NCBI RefSeq assembly: GCF_019645815.1
Contig: NZ_CP080997.1
Location: 4,654,880-4,718,879, forward strand
Direction of reading: 5' to 3'
From: Mycolicibacter heraklionensis
GTDB taxonomy: Bacteria; Actinomycetota; Actinomycetes; Mycobacteriales; Mycobacteriaceae
Length of the DNA stretch: 64,000 nt
The position numbers and the translations under genes were made by a program. The notes beneath the pieces are model-generated. The model was not told where the DNA came from, made no database searches, and saw only the letters and a list, made by a program, of their open reading frames with translations. Below are positions 24,224 to 32,883 of this stretch, one piece after another; position 1 is the first letter of the stretch, and each line of letters opens with the position of its first letter.

Positions 24224-25192
24224 GTGGCGGTAAGCACAGTGAAAACTCCGGTGTGCGTCTTAGGGCTCGGCCTGATCGGCGGTTCGGTGCTGCGCGCGGC
24301 CGCGGCGGCGGGCCGGGCGGCGTTCGGCTACAACAGGTCGGCCGACGGGGTGAATGCCGCGGTCGCCGACGGCTTCGACGCCACCACCGAGCTGGAAACG
24401 GCCCTGAAGCGCGCCGCACAGACCGGTGCGCTGATCGTGATCGCCGTCCCGGTGCCGGCGCTGCCGATGCTGCTCGGCCCCATCAGCCGCCTGGCACCCG
24501 AATGCCCCCTGACCGACGTCACCAGCGTCAAGAGCCCGGTGCTCGACGAGATCACCGCCGCGGGACTGCAGGCCCGCTTCGTCGGCGGGCACCCGATGGC
24601 CGGGACGGCGCACTCCGGTTGGCCGGCCGGGCACGCCGATCTGTTCCACGGCGCACCGTGGGTGATCAGTGTCGACGACCACGTGGACCCGGCGGTGTTC
24701 TCGACGGTGCTGGACCTGATTCTGGACTGCGGATCGGTGGCGGTACCGGCCCGCTCGGAGGAACACGACGCGGCCGCGGCAGCCATCTCGCATCTGCCGC
24801 ACCTGATGGCGGAGGCGCTGGCCGTGACGGCAGCGGATGTACCGCTGGCGTTCGCGCTGGCCGCCGGATCGTTCCGCGACGGCACCCGGGTCGCCGGGAC
24901 GGCACCGGACCTGGTCCGGGCCATGTGCGAGGCCAACTGGCAACGACTGCTACCGGCGCTGGACCGCGCCATCGCGCTGCTGGCCGATGCGCGGGATTCG
25001 CTGTCGGCCTCGGACTCGGTGGCCGAACTGGTCAATCACGGCCACGCCGCCCGCACTCGCTACGACAATTTCCCCCGCAGCGAGATCGTCACCGTCGTCG
25101 TCGGCGCCAGCGACTGGCGCCGGGAACTGGCCGCCGCCGGGCGGGCCGGCGGGGTGATCAGATCCGCGTTGCCAACCCGGGATAGTCGATGA
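24224..25192 (+). CDS. tyrA: Prephenate dehydrogenase TyrA
   Basis: About 322 residues; oxidises prephenate to 4-hydroxyphenylpyruvate for tyrosine synthesis. The Rossmann motif GLGLIGG lies at the N terminus, the substrate His in [13 protein letters not shown], then DVTSVKSPV and the helical dimer domain ([12 protein letters not shown]). Close to Rv3754. The start is uncertain: GTG 24224 or GTG 24239 place it just before TPVCVLGLG, while TTG 24197 would add nine residues. The final 35 bp overlap the convergent gene ending at 25158. Confidence 0.9.
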   Translation: MAVSTVKTPVCVLGLGLIGGSVLRAAAAAGRAAFGYNRSADGVNAAVADGFDATTELETALKRAAQTGALIVIAVPVPALPMLLGPISRLAPECPLTDVTSVKSPVLDEITAAGLQARFVGGHPMAGTAHSGWPAGHADLFHGAPWVISVDDHVDPAVFSTVLDLILDCGSVAVPARSEEHDAAAAAISHLPHLMAEALAVTAADVPLAFALAAGSFRDGTRVAGTAPDLVRAMCEANWQRLLPALDRAIALLADARDSLSASDSVAELVNHGHAARTRYDNFPRSEIVTVVVGASDWRRELAAAGRAGGVIRSALPTRDSR

Positions 25193-25814
25193 CGAACCCG
25201 TCGGCGTCGACGGTGACGGTGGTGCCCCGGGCATCGGTTCCCGGTGTGATCACCTTGATGCCGGACCGGTTTCCGGCGCTGCTGTAGCTGGCGGTCGCCG
25301 CCACCACCGACATGTCCGGCAGGTTCAGGTACAGCGTGGGCAAGGTGATCGCGGCCGATCGCTCCTGCAGCCGGGCCCGCCGGATCGGCAGCGTGTTGAA
25401 GAACGGGCTGAACAGCATGTCGATGTCCAGGGCACCGTCATAGCCGGCGCGTGACTGCCCCCGGGCATCAGTGACCAGCCACATGTTCTCTTCGTCGCGG
25501 GCAATCACCAGCTGGCGTTCGCGTTCGGCGAGCGTGACGGTCAGTCCCAGCCGTTTGGTGGCGCCGGACTCATCGGTGTGCAGGTCGTAATAGACGCCGA
25601 ACGCCGGATGCTCCGCGGTGGCCCCGGCCACGATCCGGCCGTTGGCCCTGATCCGGTTTCCGGACAGCTGCACACGTACCGACTCCATCCGCGGGGCGTC
25701 GGGCGCCCGCCAGGTCAGAATCGCCGGCCACGGGCCGGACGGGGCTGCGCTCACCAATCCACCGTAAGCGACGGCCCAACGATCCGCAGTGAGGCCCCCG
25801 GTGCGCAAACTCAT
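25158..25814 (-). CDS. Conserved protein, Rv3755c-like (glycolipid-binding-type fold)
   Basis: About 218 residues, mostly beta strands ([54 protein letters not shown]), without signal peptide. The family is annotated as putative glycolipid-binding domain proteins; the biochemical role is unknown. ATG 25814 (MSLRTGGL) is used; the frame is open up to 25859. The 3' end overlaps tyrA by 35 bp in convergent orientation, a conserved arrangement with Rv3754-Rv3755c as I recall it. Confidence 0.75.
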   Translation of the reverse strand: MSLRTGGLTADRWAVAYGGLVSAAPSGPWPAILTWRAPDAPRMESVRVQLSGNRIRANGRIVAGATAEHPAFGVYYDLHTDESGATKRLGLTVTLAERERQLVIARDEENMWLVTDARGQSRAGYDGALDIDMLFSPFFNTLPIRRARLQERSAAITLPTLYLNLPDMSVVAATASYSSAGNRSGIKVITPGTDARGTTVTVDADGFVIDYPGLATRI

Positions 25815-25857
25815 CAGAACCGGTTCATTTCCGGGCCACACGCGGCAAGATGTCCCC

Positions 25858-26190
25858 ATGAGCAGCGACCCCAGCGTGCCCGTCGACCCGTCTCAGGGCG
25901 AAGCCAGCACACCGCCGCCGCCCCCGGCGGCGATGCCGTTCACCCGTGCCGGCGCGCTGTGGAGCGCACTGATCGCTGGTTTTCTGGTCCTGATCGTGTT
26001 GCTGGTGTTCGTCACCCAGAACACGGATCCGGTCGATCTGGCGTTTTTGACCTGGACCTGGAGCCTGCCGAAGGGCGTGGCGATCCTGCTGGCGGCGATC
26101 TGCGGCGGGCTGGTGACGGCCCTGGTGGGTACCGCGCGGATCTTCCAGCTGCGTCGCGCCGCCAAGAAGTCCCTCGCGGCTCAGCGGTAG
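25858..26190 (+). CDS. LapA-domain (DUF1049) small membrane protein, Rv3760-like
   Basis: A 110-residue inner-membrane protein: Pro-rich N terminus (PPPPPAAMP), two helices (ALWSALIAGFLVLIVLLVFV and GVAILLAAICGGLVTALVG) linked by a short loop with QNTDPVDL, and a basic C-terminal tail (RRAAKKSLAAQR). The N-Q-N-x-x-x-V/L loop is typical of LapA/DUF1049. Homologues in other bacteria take part in LPS-related assembly; in mycobacteria the role is unknown. It is divergent from the gene at 25814 across 43 bp. Confidence 0.8.
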   Translation: MSSDPSVPVDPSQGEASTPPPPPAAMPFTRAGALWSALIAGFLVLIVLLVFVTQNTDPVDLAFLTWTWSLPKGVAILLAAICGGLVTALVGTARIFQLRRAAKKSLAAQR

Positions 26191-26191
26191 A

Positions 26192-26803
26192 TCAGAACCG
26201 CGCCTGATTGCGCGGCAGCAGGTCCCAGACATGCTCGGTGCCGTTGATCGATGCCGCGGCGCCCTGCCCGGACCGCGAGTACAACAGCCGGGTGATCGAC
26301 ACGTAGTCGATGGGAAACGACAGCAGGCGCTGCGTGCCCAGGATCTGGTGCAGCACCACGTTGATCACGCCGCCGTGGCTGAACACCGCGACCGTGTCAT
26401 CAGGCTCGGAGCCGGCCACCACGTCGACGACGGCGGCGGCGACCCGGGCGCAGAACGCGGCCTCGTCGACGTCGGCGGGCAGGTGGCCCTGGGCCATCCG
26501 GGCCCAGTCCTGCGGTCGCTCGGTGCGTAGGTGTTCGACGGGCAGATAGCCGGCCAGGTCGCGGTCGTACTCGGCGAACCGCTCATCGATGTCGACGCTG
26601 TGCCCGAGCTGCGCGGCCAGCGGCTCCGCGGTCTGGATCGCACGACGCTGCGGGCTGCTGACCAGCCGGGTGATCGGGAAGCGCGCCAACGCGTCCGGCA
26701 GGCGCTGCGCCTGTTCGACCCCGACCTCGGACAGCTCGGGGTCTGAGCCCTGGCCGTACTCGCTGCGCAGCGGCAGGGCATGGCGGATCAGCAGCAACTG
26801 CAC
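26192..26803 (-). CDS. Histidine phosphatase (phosphoglycerate-mutase family)
   Basis: About 203 residues. The N-terminal LLLIRHALP carries the phospho-accepting His of the RHG-type motif (here RHA), SSPQRRAIQTA supplies the phosphate-binding Arg, and FSHGGVINVVLHQIL the second catalytic His. Substrate unknown; small mycobacterial members are broad phosphatases. GTG 26803 puts MQLLLIRHA at the start; GTG 26812 adds three residues. The stop at 26192 adjoins the convergent LapA gene with one base between them. Confidence 0.8.
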   Translation of the reverse strand: MQLLLIRHALPLRSEYGQGSDPELSEVGVEQAQRLPDALARFPITRLVSSPQRRAIQTAEPLAAQLGHSVDIDERFAEYDRDLAGYLPVEHLRTERPQDWARMAQGHLPADVDEAAFCARVAAAVVDVVAGSEPDDTVAVFSHGGVINVVLHQILGTQRLLSFPIDYVSITRLLYSRSGQGAAASINGTEHVWDLLPRNQARF

Positions 26804-26837
26804 GCCTGTCACCCTAAGGGGCCAGTTCCGCCCGACT

Positions 26838-28709
26838 TCACGGGGTGACGATGTTGAAGTTCGGGTCGGGTTTGTCCAGTACGCCCAGCAGGTTCGCCCA
26901 CGCGGTCTGGTCGCCGGAGATCTCCAACTCCCCACCGCCGAGCAGCGCCGCCAGCAGCGCCAGCTTGGTGGCCGCCGTGACGGTGACGTCCGCGCTGGCC
27001 GGGTCCGCCGGAGTCTTGCGGTGGACGAGTACACCGTTGCGCAGGGTGAGGCGATAGTTGACGCCGGTGTCGGCGAACGAGACATCCAGGGCCAGTGCCA
27101 GATCCCAGGCCCGTGGCCCGTTGACCCGGATCGCCAGGCTCTCGAAGAGCTGCTCGGGGCTGAGTTGGGAGATCAGCGCCGCCGAGGTGACCTGGCCGAC
27201 GGTGCCGAAGTTGCCGGTGCGCAATTCGGTGGCGCCGGACAGAAAGAAGTTGCGCCAGGTCGCGTTCTCCGCGCCGTAGGCCAGCTGTTCGAGGGTGTCC
27301 GCATAGAGTTTTCGGGCGGCGACGTGATTGGCGTCGGTGAACACCACATGATCGAGTAGTGTTGCCGCCCAACGAAAGTCACCGCTGTCGAAGGCATCCT
27401 TGGCCAGGTCGACGACGCGGTCCGCGCCGCCCATCGCCGCGACGTAGCGGGGGCCGGCCGCCTCGGGCGGGTGTGGCCACAACCGGGCCGGGTTGCCGTC
27501 GAACCAGCCCAGATAACGCTGGTAGACGGCCTTGACGTTGTGGCTCACCGATCCGTAGTAGCCGCGGGCGTGCCAGGCGTTGTCCAGGGCGGGCGGCAGC
27601 TGGAGCTGTTCGGCGATCTCGATACCGGTATAGCCCTGGTTGAGCAGCCGCAGCGTCTGGTCATGCAGATAGGCGTACAGATCCCGTTGCAGCCCGAGGT
27701 ATTCCGCGATCCGCTGGGTTCCCCAGGTCGGCCAGTGGTGCGAGGCGAAGACGACGTCGGCCCGTCCGGCGAAGGTGTCGATGGCTTCGGTGAGGTAGCC
27801 GGCCCAGGCATGCGGGTCGCGCACCAGCGCGCCACGCAGCGTCAGCAGGTTGTGCTGATTGTGGGTGGCGTTCTCGGCCATGCACAGCGCCCGGAATTGC
27901 GGGAAGTAGAAGTGCATCTCGGCCGGCGCCTCGGTTCCCGGCGCCATTTGGAACTCGATCTGCACGCCGTCGATGACGTGGGTCTCGCCGGTCTGGGAGA
28001 TGGTGACGGTGGGGACGATGACCGACACCTCCCCGGTCGAGGTGTTCTGTCCCAGGCCGCAGCCGACCTGCCCGCGCGGACCGCGCGCCAGCACGGTGCC
28101 GTACATGTAGCCGGCCCGGCGCAGCATCGCGGTGCCGGCGTAGACGTTCTCGGCCACCACATGCTCGATGAAGCCCTCCGGGGCAAGCACGGCCACCCGG
28201 CCGGCGTCGACGTCGGCCTGCGAAGTCACGCCCAGCACACCGCCGAAGTGGTCGGCGTGACTGTGTGTGTAGATGACCGCGGTGACGGGGCGGTCTCCGC
28301 CGCGATGTTCTCGATACAGCGCCAGCGCCGCGGCGGCGACCTCGGTGGAGATCAGCGGATCGATGACGATCACCCCGGAGTCGCCCTCGACGAAGGTGAT
28401 GTTGGAGATGTCGAACCCGCGCACCTGGTAGATGCCCTCGACGACTTCGTAGAGTCCCTGCTTGGCGGCCAGTTGGGATTGGCGCCACAGGGACGGATGC
28501 ACCGAGGTCGGCGGATCACCGGCGAGGAAGCCGTAGCTGTCGTTGTCCCAGACCACCCGGCCGTCCGCGGCGGTGATGACGCACGGCTTCAGCGCAGCGA
28601 TGAAGCCGCGGTCGGCGTCGGCGAAATCCGTTGTGTCACTGAAGGGCAGCGTTCTGCGGTGCTCAGCATGGGCGGCCTCGACCGTCGCACTCACCGGCTG
28701 GTTTTCCAT
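26838..28709 (-). CDS. Metallo-beta-lactamase-fold alkyl sulfatase (Rv3762c/SdsA-like)
   Basis: A 623-residue enzyme with the binuclear zinc motif HSHADH (H149, H151, D153, H154) at the end of the first MBL block, preceded by VIVIDPLIS. The region ASHHWPTWGTQRI and a C-terminal SCP2-like alkylsulfatase domain (about 500-623, NFFLSGATELRTGNFG) complete the SdsA1/BDS1 layout. The family hydrolyses sulfate esters of alkyl chains. No signal peptide is seen. ATG 28709 (MENQPVSA) is used; an upstream GTG or ATG at 28808 would overlap the small ORF at 28757. Confidence 0.88.
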   Translation of the reverse strand: MENQPVSATVEAAHAEHRRTLPFSDTTDFADADRGFIAALKPCVITAADGRVVWDNDSYGFLAGDPPTSVHPSLWRQSQLAAKQGLYEVVEGIYQVRGFDISNITFVEGDSGVIVIDPLISTEVAAAALALYREHRGGDRPVTAVIYTHSHADHFGGVLGVTSQADVDAGRVAVLAPEGFIEHVVAENVYAGTAMLRRAGYMYGTVLARGPRGQVGCGLGQNTSTGEVSVIVPTVTISQTGETHVIDGVQIEFQMAPGTEAPAEMHFYFPQFRALCMAENATHNQHNLLTLRGALVRDPHAWAGYLTEAIDTFAGRADVVFASHHWPTWGTQRIAEYLGLQRDLYAYLHDQTLRLLNQGYTGIEIAEQLQLPPALDNAWHARGYYGSVSHNVKAVYQRYLGWFDGNPARLWPHPPEAAGPRYVAAMGGADRVVDLAKDAFDSGDFRWAATLLDHVVFTDANHVAARKLYADTLEQLAYGAENATWRNFFLSGATELRTGNFGTVGQVTSAALISQLSPEQLFESLAIRVNGPRAWDLALALDVSFADTGVNYRLTLRNGVLVHRKTPADPASADVTVTAATKLALLAALLGGGELEISGDQTAWANLLGVLDKPDPNFNIVTP

Positions 28710-28756
28710 GGCGTCCAGCTTGCCACCAATGCGGTGCCGCGGTGCGGCCCGACGCG

Positions 28757-28891
28757 TCAGGGGCGCCGCCGCCACCCGGTCAGTGCGTTGCGCAGCCGGC
28801 CCAGCCATGAGGGGCGGGCGACCCGGTCACGGGTCTCCCGCGCCTCCTGCGCGTAGTCGCGGATGGATTCGTCGCCTTCTTCAGCACGCAT
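28757..28891 (-). CDS. 44-residue basic small protein
   Basis: ATG 28891 to TGA 28757-28759. Sequence begins MRAEEGDESIRDYAQEARET and ends with the basic amphipathic WLGRLRNALTGWRRRP. It starts 3 bp after the stop of the upstream small Pro-rich ORF, suggesting translational coupling. No homologue is recognised. It lies between the alkylsulfatase and tcrY genes, the place held by lpqH in M. tuberculosis. Confidence 0.5.
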   Translation of the reverse strand: MRAEEGDESIRDYAQEARETRDRVARPSWLGRLRNALTGWRRRP

Positions 28892-28894
28892 GGG

Positions 28895-29053
28895 TCATTT
28901 CTCCGGGGAGTCGTCGGGTGGTGCCGGCGGGTCTTCGGGCACCAGTCGTTCCGGCGGTTCCGCGGGCACCAGTCGTTCCGGTGGCTCCTCGGGAACACGC
29001 CGGTGCGGCGGCTCTTCCGGCCGGCCCGGTTCGGGTGGCAGTTCGGGATTCAT
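28895..29053 (-). CDS. 52-residue Pro/Glu-rich small protein
   Basis: ATG 29053 to TGA 28895-28897. Composition is mainly Pro, Glu and Arg with an internal repeat PPERLVPAE / PPERLVPED, preceded by a related HRRVPEE. Likely disordered. It is followed 3 bp later by the basic 44-residue ORF, so the acidic and basic peptides may act together. Not recognised. Confidence 0.5.
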   Translation of the reverse strand: MNPELPPEPGRPEEPPHRRVPEEPPERLVPAEPPERLVPEDPPAPPDDSPEK

Positions 29054-29166
29054 TCGGGTCGCCTACCCCTCGGGCGGCGGACGCAAACCCCCGACGAGCG
29101 TGCGCAGTTGTACGGCAAACCCGGCGTGTTGCCGCACAAACACGCACCCTCGCGGAAATAAAGGCG

Positions 29167-30690
29167 CTAGCGGGGTAGGCGGACGGTGAACGCGGTGCGG
29201 CCGGGTTCGCTGGTGACGCCGATGGTCCCACGGTGGGCCCGGACCACCGCCGAGGCGATCGCCAGCCCGAGTCCGGTGCTGCCCCCTTTGCGCGACCGGG
29301 AGGTGTCCCCGCGGGCGAACCGCTGAAAGATCTCCGGCAAGAACTCCGCGGGAATGCCCGGGCCGTCGTCGGTGACGCTGAGCACCGCGTCGTCGCCGTC
29401 GACACCCAGCCGAAGGGTCACCACGGTTCCCGGGCCGGTGTGGACCCGGGCGTTGGTGAGCAGGTTGGCCATCACCTGGTGCAACCGCGCGGCGTCACCG
29501 GGCACGGTCACCGGCTCGTCGGGTAGATCGAGTTGCCACTGATGGTCCGGACCCCCGACGTGGGCGTCGCTGACCGCGTCGACCGCCAGCCGGGACAGGT
29601 CGACCGGCTCGTGCTCCAACGGACGGCCGGAGTCCAGCCGCGCCAGCAGCAGCAGGTCTTCGACCAGCTGGGTCATCCGCTCGGTTTCGGACTGCACCCG
29701 GCTCAAAGCGTGCGTCAGGGCTTGCGAGTCCGCGCTGTCGGATATCGGAATTCGTTGTGCCAGTTCGGTGTAACCACGGATTGCGGTCAGCGGCGTGCGG
29801 AGCTCATGGCTGGCGTCGGCGACGAACTGACGCACCCGAGTCTCACTGTCCTGCCGGGTGGACAGCGCGGCAGCGATGTGGTCGAGCATCCGGTTGACCG
29901 CGGCGCCCAGTTGTCCGACCTCGGTGCGGGGATTGGCGTCGGATTCGGCGACCCGCACCGGCAGCGTCGCCTCCCCGCGATCCAGCGGCAGACCGGCGAC
30001 TGCACCGGCGGTCTGCGCGACCCGGCGCAGCGGGGCCAGCGCTCGCCGGATCACCGCGCTGCCGGCGGTGGCCACCGCTGCCACGGCGACCAGGGTGACC
30101 AGCCCGAAGATCAGCAACACCCGGACCATGGTGTCGTCCACCGCGGCCAGCGGCAGCCCGGTGACGATCACGTCGTCGCCGCGCCGGGCGGTGGTCGCCA
30201 CCACGCGGTAGCGGCCCACGCCGTCGAGGCGCCGGGTCACGGGCGGGTCCCCGGCCGACACATCGGTCAATCGTGTTGTGGCGGAAGGACTCAGCTCTTC
30301 CCGCTGACCCGAGATGCTCAGGTAGCCCGCCTCGACGTCTTGACCCGAGCCGGGCGGGGCCCCGCTTTCCACCACGGCGCCGACCATGCCGGCCGGCTGG
30401 CCGGGGGCGTCCAGGAAGTCCGGGCCGGGCCCCGGCCGCGGCCGGTGGTGCCGATGCCCAGGCGGGGGCGGTGGCTGGCCGTGCAGCCGCGCCGAGCGGT
30501 GCGAGGCGTCGGAGAGCTGGTGGTCGAGTTGGCCGACCAGATACTGGTAGAGGGCCAGCTCCGTCACCGCGCCAATGCCCAGGCAGGCCACGGTGAGCAG
30601 CACGATCTGACCGGCCAGCAGCCGCGCCCGCAGCGACCAGTTGCGCCAGGTGCCGGCTCGCGGCGTTTTACGGAGCCGGCTTGAGCACAT
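29167..30690 (-). CDS. tcrY: Sensor histidine kinase TcrY
   Basis: About 507 residues: helix 1 (LLAGQIVLLTVACLGIGAV), an external domain of about 150 residues with a His/Pro-rich stretch (PPPPPGHRHHRPRPGPGP), helix 2 (VRVLLIFGLVTLVAVAAVA), HAMP, the H box FVADASHELRTPLTAIRGY, N box NLLTNARVH and G boxes DDGPGIP and GSTGLGLAIA. The His-rich loop could bind a metal ion, which would be the signal; this is inference. The start (ATG 30690, GTG 30699 possible) lies inside the end of the tcrX gene, so they form one operon as Rv3764c-Rv3765c do. Confidence 0.88.
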   Translation of the reverse strand: MCSSRLRKTPRAGTWRNWSLRARLLAGQIVLLTVACLGIGAVTELALYQYLVGQLDHQLSDASHRSARLHGQPPPPPGHRHHRPRPGPGPDFLDAPGQPAGMVGAVVESGAPPGSGQDVEAGYLSISGQREELSPSATTRLTDVSAGDPPVTRRLDGVGRYRVVATTARRGDDVIVTGLPLAAVDDTMVRVLLIFGLVTLVAVAAVATAGSAVIRRALAPLRRVAQTAGAVAGLPLDRGEATLPVRVAESDANPRTEVGQLGAAVNRMLDHIAAALSTRQDSETRVRQFVADASHELRTPLTAIRGYTELAQRIPISDSADSQALTHALSRVQSETERMTQLVEDLLLLARLDSGRPLEHEPVDLSRLAVDAVSDAHVGGPDHQWQLDLPDEPVTVPGDAARLHQVMANLLTNARVHTGPGTVVTLRLGVDGDDAVLSVTDDGPGIPAEFLPEIFQRFARGDTSRSRKGGSTGLGLAIASAVVRAHRGTIGVTSEPGRTAFTVRLPR

Positions 30691-31372
30691 AGCCCGCACC
30701 GCGCAGCGTGTGGATCATCGGGGCGCGGCCGTTGTCGATCTTCTTGCGCAGGTAGGAGATGTAGAGCTCCACGATGTTGGCCCGTCCGCCGAAGTCGTAG
30801 TCCCACACCCGGTCCAAGATCTGCGCCTTGGACAGCACCCGCTTGGCGTTGTGCATCAGGTAGCGCAGCAGCTCGAATTCGGTGGACGTCAAGGTGATCG
30901 GGTCACCGCCACGGGTCACCTCATGAGAGTCCTCGTCGAGAACCAGGTCCCCGACCACGATCTGGGCGCCGGCCTCGGCGGTGCTCACCCCGGCGCGGCG
31001 CAACAGCGCCCGTAGCCGCAACACCACTTCCTCGATACTGAACGGCTTGGTGACGTAGTCATCGCCACCCGCGGTCAACCCGGCGATGCGATCCTCCAGG
31101 GCGTCCTTGGCGGTCAAGAACAGCACCGGTAGCCGTGGGTTGATCTCCCGCAGCTTTCCCAGCACGTCGAGTCCGCTCATGTCGGGAAGCATCACGTCGA
31201 GCACCACGACGTCGGGGCGTTCGGCCTTGGCGGCGGCGATCGCCGAGGCGCCGTCTCCTGCGGTCGCGGTGGTCCAGCCCTCGTAACGCAGCGCCATCGA
31301 GACCATCTCGGCCAGCACCGTCTCGTCGTCGACCACCAGCACCGTGATGGGCTTGCCGTCGGCGCGCGACAT
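30668..31372 (-). CDS. tcrX: OmpR-family response regulator TcrX
   Basis: A 234-residue regulator: receiver domain with the acidic pair DDE (15-17), phospho-acceptor D59 (VVVLDVMLPD) and TKPFS lysine; C-terminal winged helix (LTSTEFELLRYLMHN, VWDYDFGGRANIVELYISYL, TLRGAGYVL). ATG 31372 gives exactly the 234 residues known for TcrX. The tcrY kinase gene follows with a 23-bp overlap. It is divergent from a leaderless NTF2-like gene at 31448, a possible target. Confidence 0.92.
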   Translation of the reverse strand: MSRADGKPITVLVVDDETVLAEMVSMALRYEGWTTATAGDGASAIAAAKAERPDVVVLDVMLPDMSGLDVLGKLREINPRLPVLFLTAKDALEDRIAGLTAGGDDYVTKPFSIEEVVLRLRALLRRAGVSTAEAGAQIVVGDLVLDEDSHEVTRGGDPITLTSTEFELLRYLMHNAKRVLSKAQILDRVWDYDFGGRANIVELYISYLRKKIDNGRAPMIHTLRGAGYVLKPAP

Positions 31373-31447
31373 CACGACACGTTCGACCGATCCCCGTGGC
31401 GCAGACATCACGTTCCAGTATGTCGGTCGCGCCGATATCTTCATCGC

Positions 31448-31792
31448 ATGGCACGCTCACCGCAGGAAATCTTCGACCACCACCTCCAGGCTCTGCTCGC
31501 CCGCGACGTCGACGAGCTGCTCGTCGACTACACCGAGGAATCCGAGCTGATCACCGCCGCCGGCGTGGCGCAGGGCAGCAGTGGAATCCGGGCCGCGTTC
31601 AGCCAGCTGTCCGCCGCACTGGCCGATGCGAACTTCGAGATCAAGTCGCAGACCTACAGCGGCAACGTGCTGCTGCTGGAATGGACGCTGGACGCACCGG
31701 GTTTCGGCGTCGACGGGGTGGACACCTTCCTGTTCGGCGATGACTCGATCCGGGTGCAGACCATCTCCCAGCAGGTGCGGCCCAAGAGCTGA
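31448..31792 (+). CDS. NTF2/SnoaL-like protein
   Basis: A 114-residue single-domain protein with the cone-shaped NTF2 pattern: helix (SPQEIFDHHLQALLARDVDE), LLVDYTEESELIT, and four strands ending VDTFLFGDDSIRVQTISQQV. Substrate unknown; such proteins are isomerases, hydrolases or binding proteins. ATG 31448 is 7 nt after TATCTT (31436-31441), so it is read leaderless. It is divergent from tcrX. Confidence 0.75.
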   Translation: MARSPQEIFDHHLQALLARDVDELLVDYTEESELITAAGVAQGSSGIRAAFSQLSAALADANFEIKSQTYSGNVLLLEWTLDAPGFGVDGVDTFLFGDDSIRVQTISQQVRPKS

Positions 31793-31857
31793 CGCCGTCG
31801 AAACGGTGCCCGCGAAATCACTCAACCGCTGCGGCCTGACAGGTTAGGTTTCCACCC

Positions 31858-32883
31858 GTGAACCTCGAAGCAGTCGCGGGATGGATGTCCGCCCAGGGCC
31901 TGGGCGAGGGCCAGCTGGACGACATCACCGAGCTGTCCGGCGGCACCCAGAACGTCATGCTGCAGTTCACCCGATCCGGTCGCAGCTATGTGCTGCGACG
32001 CGGCCCGCGGCATCTGCGACCGCGCAGCAACGCGGTGATGCTTCGCGAGACCCGGATGCTGGCGGCGTTGGCCGGCACCGACGTGCCGCATCCGGGATTG
32101 ATCGCGGTCTGCGACAACCCCGCGGTGCTCGGTGATGCGGTGTTCTACCTGATGGAACCGGTCGACGGGTTCAACGCGAGCGGGGAACTGCCGGCGCTGC
32201 ACGCCGGCGATCCGGCGGTCCGGTACGGGATGGGGCTGTCGATGGCCGACGCGCTGGCGAAGCTCGGTGCCGTCGACCATGTCGCGGTGGGATTGGCCGA
32301 CTACGGAAAGCCCGACGGCTTCCTGGAACGCCAAGTGCCGCGATGGCTTGCCGAACTGGACTCCTACCGGCAGTTCGAGAACTATCCGGGGCCCGACTTG
32401 CCAGGCCTGGACGACGTCGCCGCCTGGCTGCAGCGCAATGTGCCGGCGTCCTGGCAGCCGGGGATCCTGCACGGCGACTATCACGCAGCCAACGTGATGT
32501 TCTCCCCCACCGGACCGGAGGTGGCGGCGATCGTGGACTGGGAGATGTCGACCATCGGGGACCCGCTGCTGGACCTGGGCTGGCTGTTGGCCACCTGGCG
32601 CCAGGATGACGGGTCCAGCGTGTTCAGCCACACGCTGACCGGCATGGACGGGCTGGCCTCCACCGATGACCTGGTGGCGCGGTACGCCGCGGGCAGCTCT
32701 CGCGACCTGACGCACATCGGGTGGTACACGGTGATGGCCGCTTTCAAGCTGGCCATCGTCATCGAGGGCACTCTGGCCAGGGCGTCGGCAGGCATGGCGC
32801 AGAAGGAAGTCGGCGACCAGTTGCACCAGGCCGCGGTCTGGCTCTTCGACCGGGCCCAGACCTGGATGGCGAGCGCCAAATGA
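31858..32883 (+). CDS. fadE36: APH-fold phosphotransferase (Rv3761c, historically FadE36)
   Basis: A 341-residue kinase-like protein. Brenner motif HGDYHAANVMF (H205, D207) and the metal-binding IVDWEMSTIGDPLLDLG (D227) mark an aminoglycoside/choline kinase fold. The FadE36 name implies an acyl-CoA dehydrogenase, which the sequence does not support. In eukaryotes this domain occurs with ACAD10/11 and phosphorylates 4-hydroxyacyl-CoA, which suggests a hydroxy-fatty-acid role. GTG 31858 lies 7 nt after TAGGTT (31845-31850), leaderless. The next gene starts inside its stop (ATGA). Confidence 0.82.
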   Translation: MNLEAVAGWMSAQGLGEGQLDDITELSGGTQNVMLQFTRSGRSYVLRRGPRHLRPRSNAVMLRETRMLAALAGTDVPHPGLIAVCDNPAVLGDAVFYLMEPVDGFNASGELPALHAGDPAVRYGMGLSMADALAKLGAVDHVAVGLADYGKPDGFLERQVPRWLAELDSYRQFENYPGPDLPGLDDVAAWLQRNVPASWQPGILHGDYHAANVMFSPTGPEVAAIVDWEMSTIGDPLLDLGWLLATWRQDDGSSVFSHTLTGMDGLASTDDLVARYAAGSSRDLTHIGWYTVMAAFKLAIVIEGTLARASAGMAQKEVGDQLHQAAVWLFDRAQTWMASAK

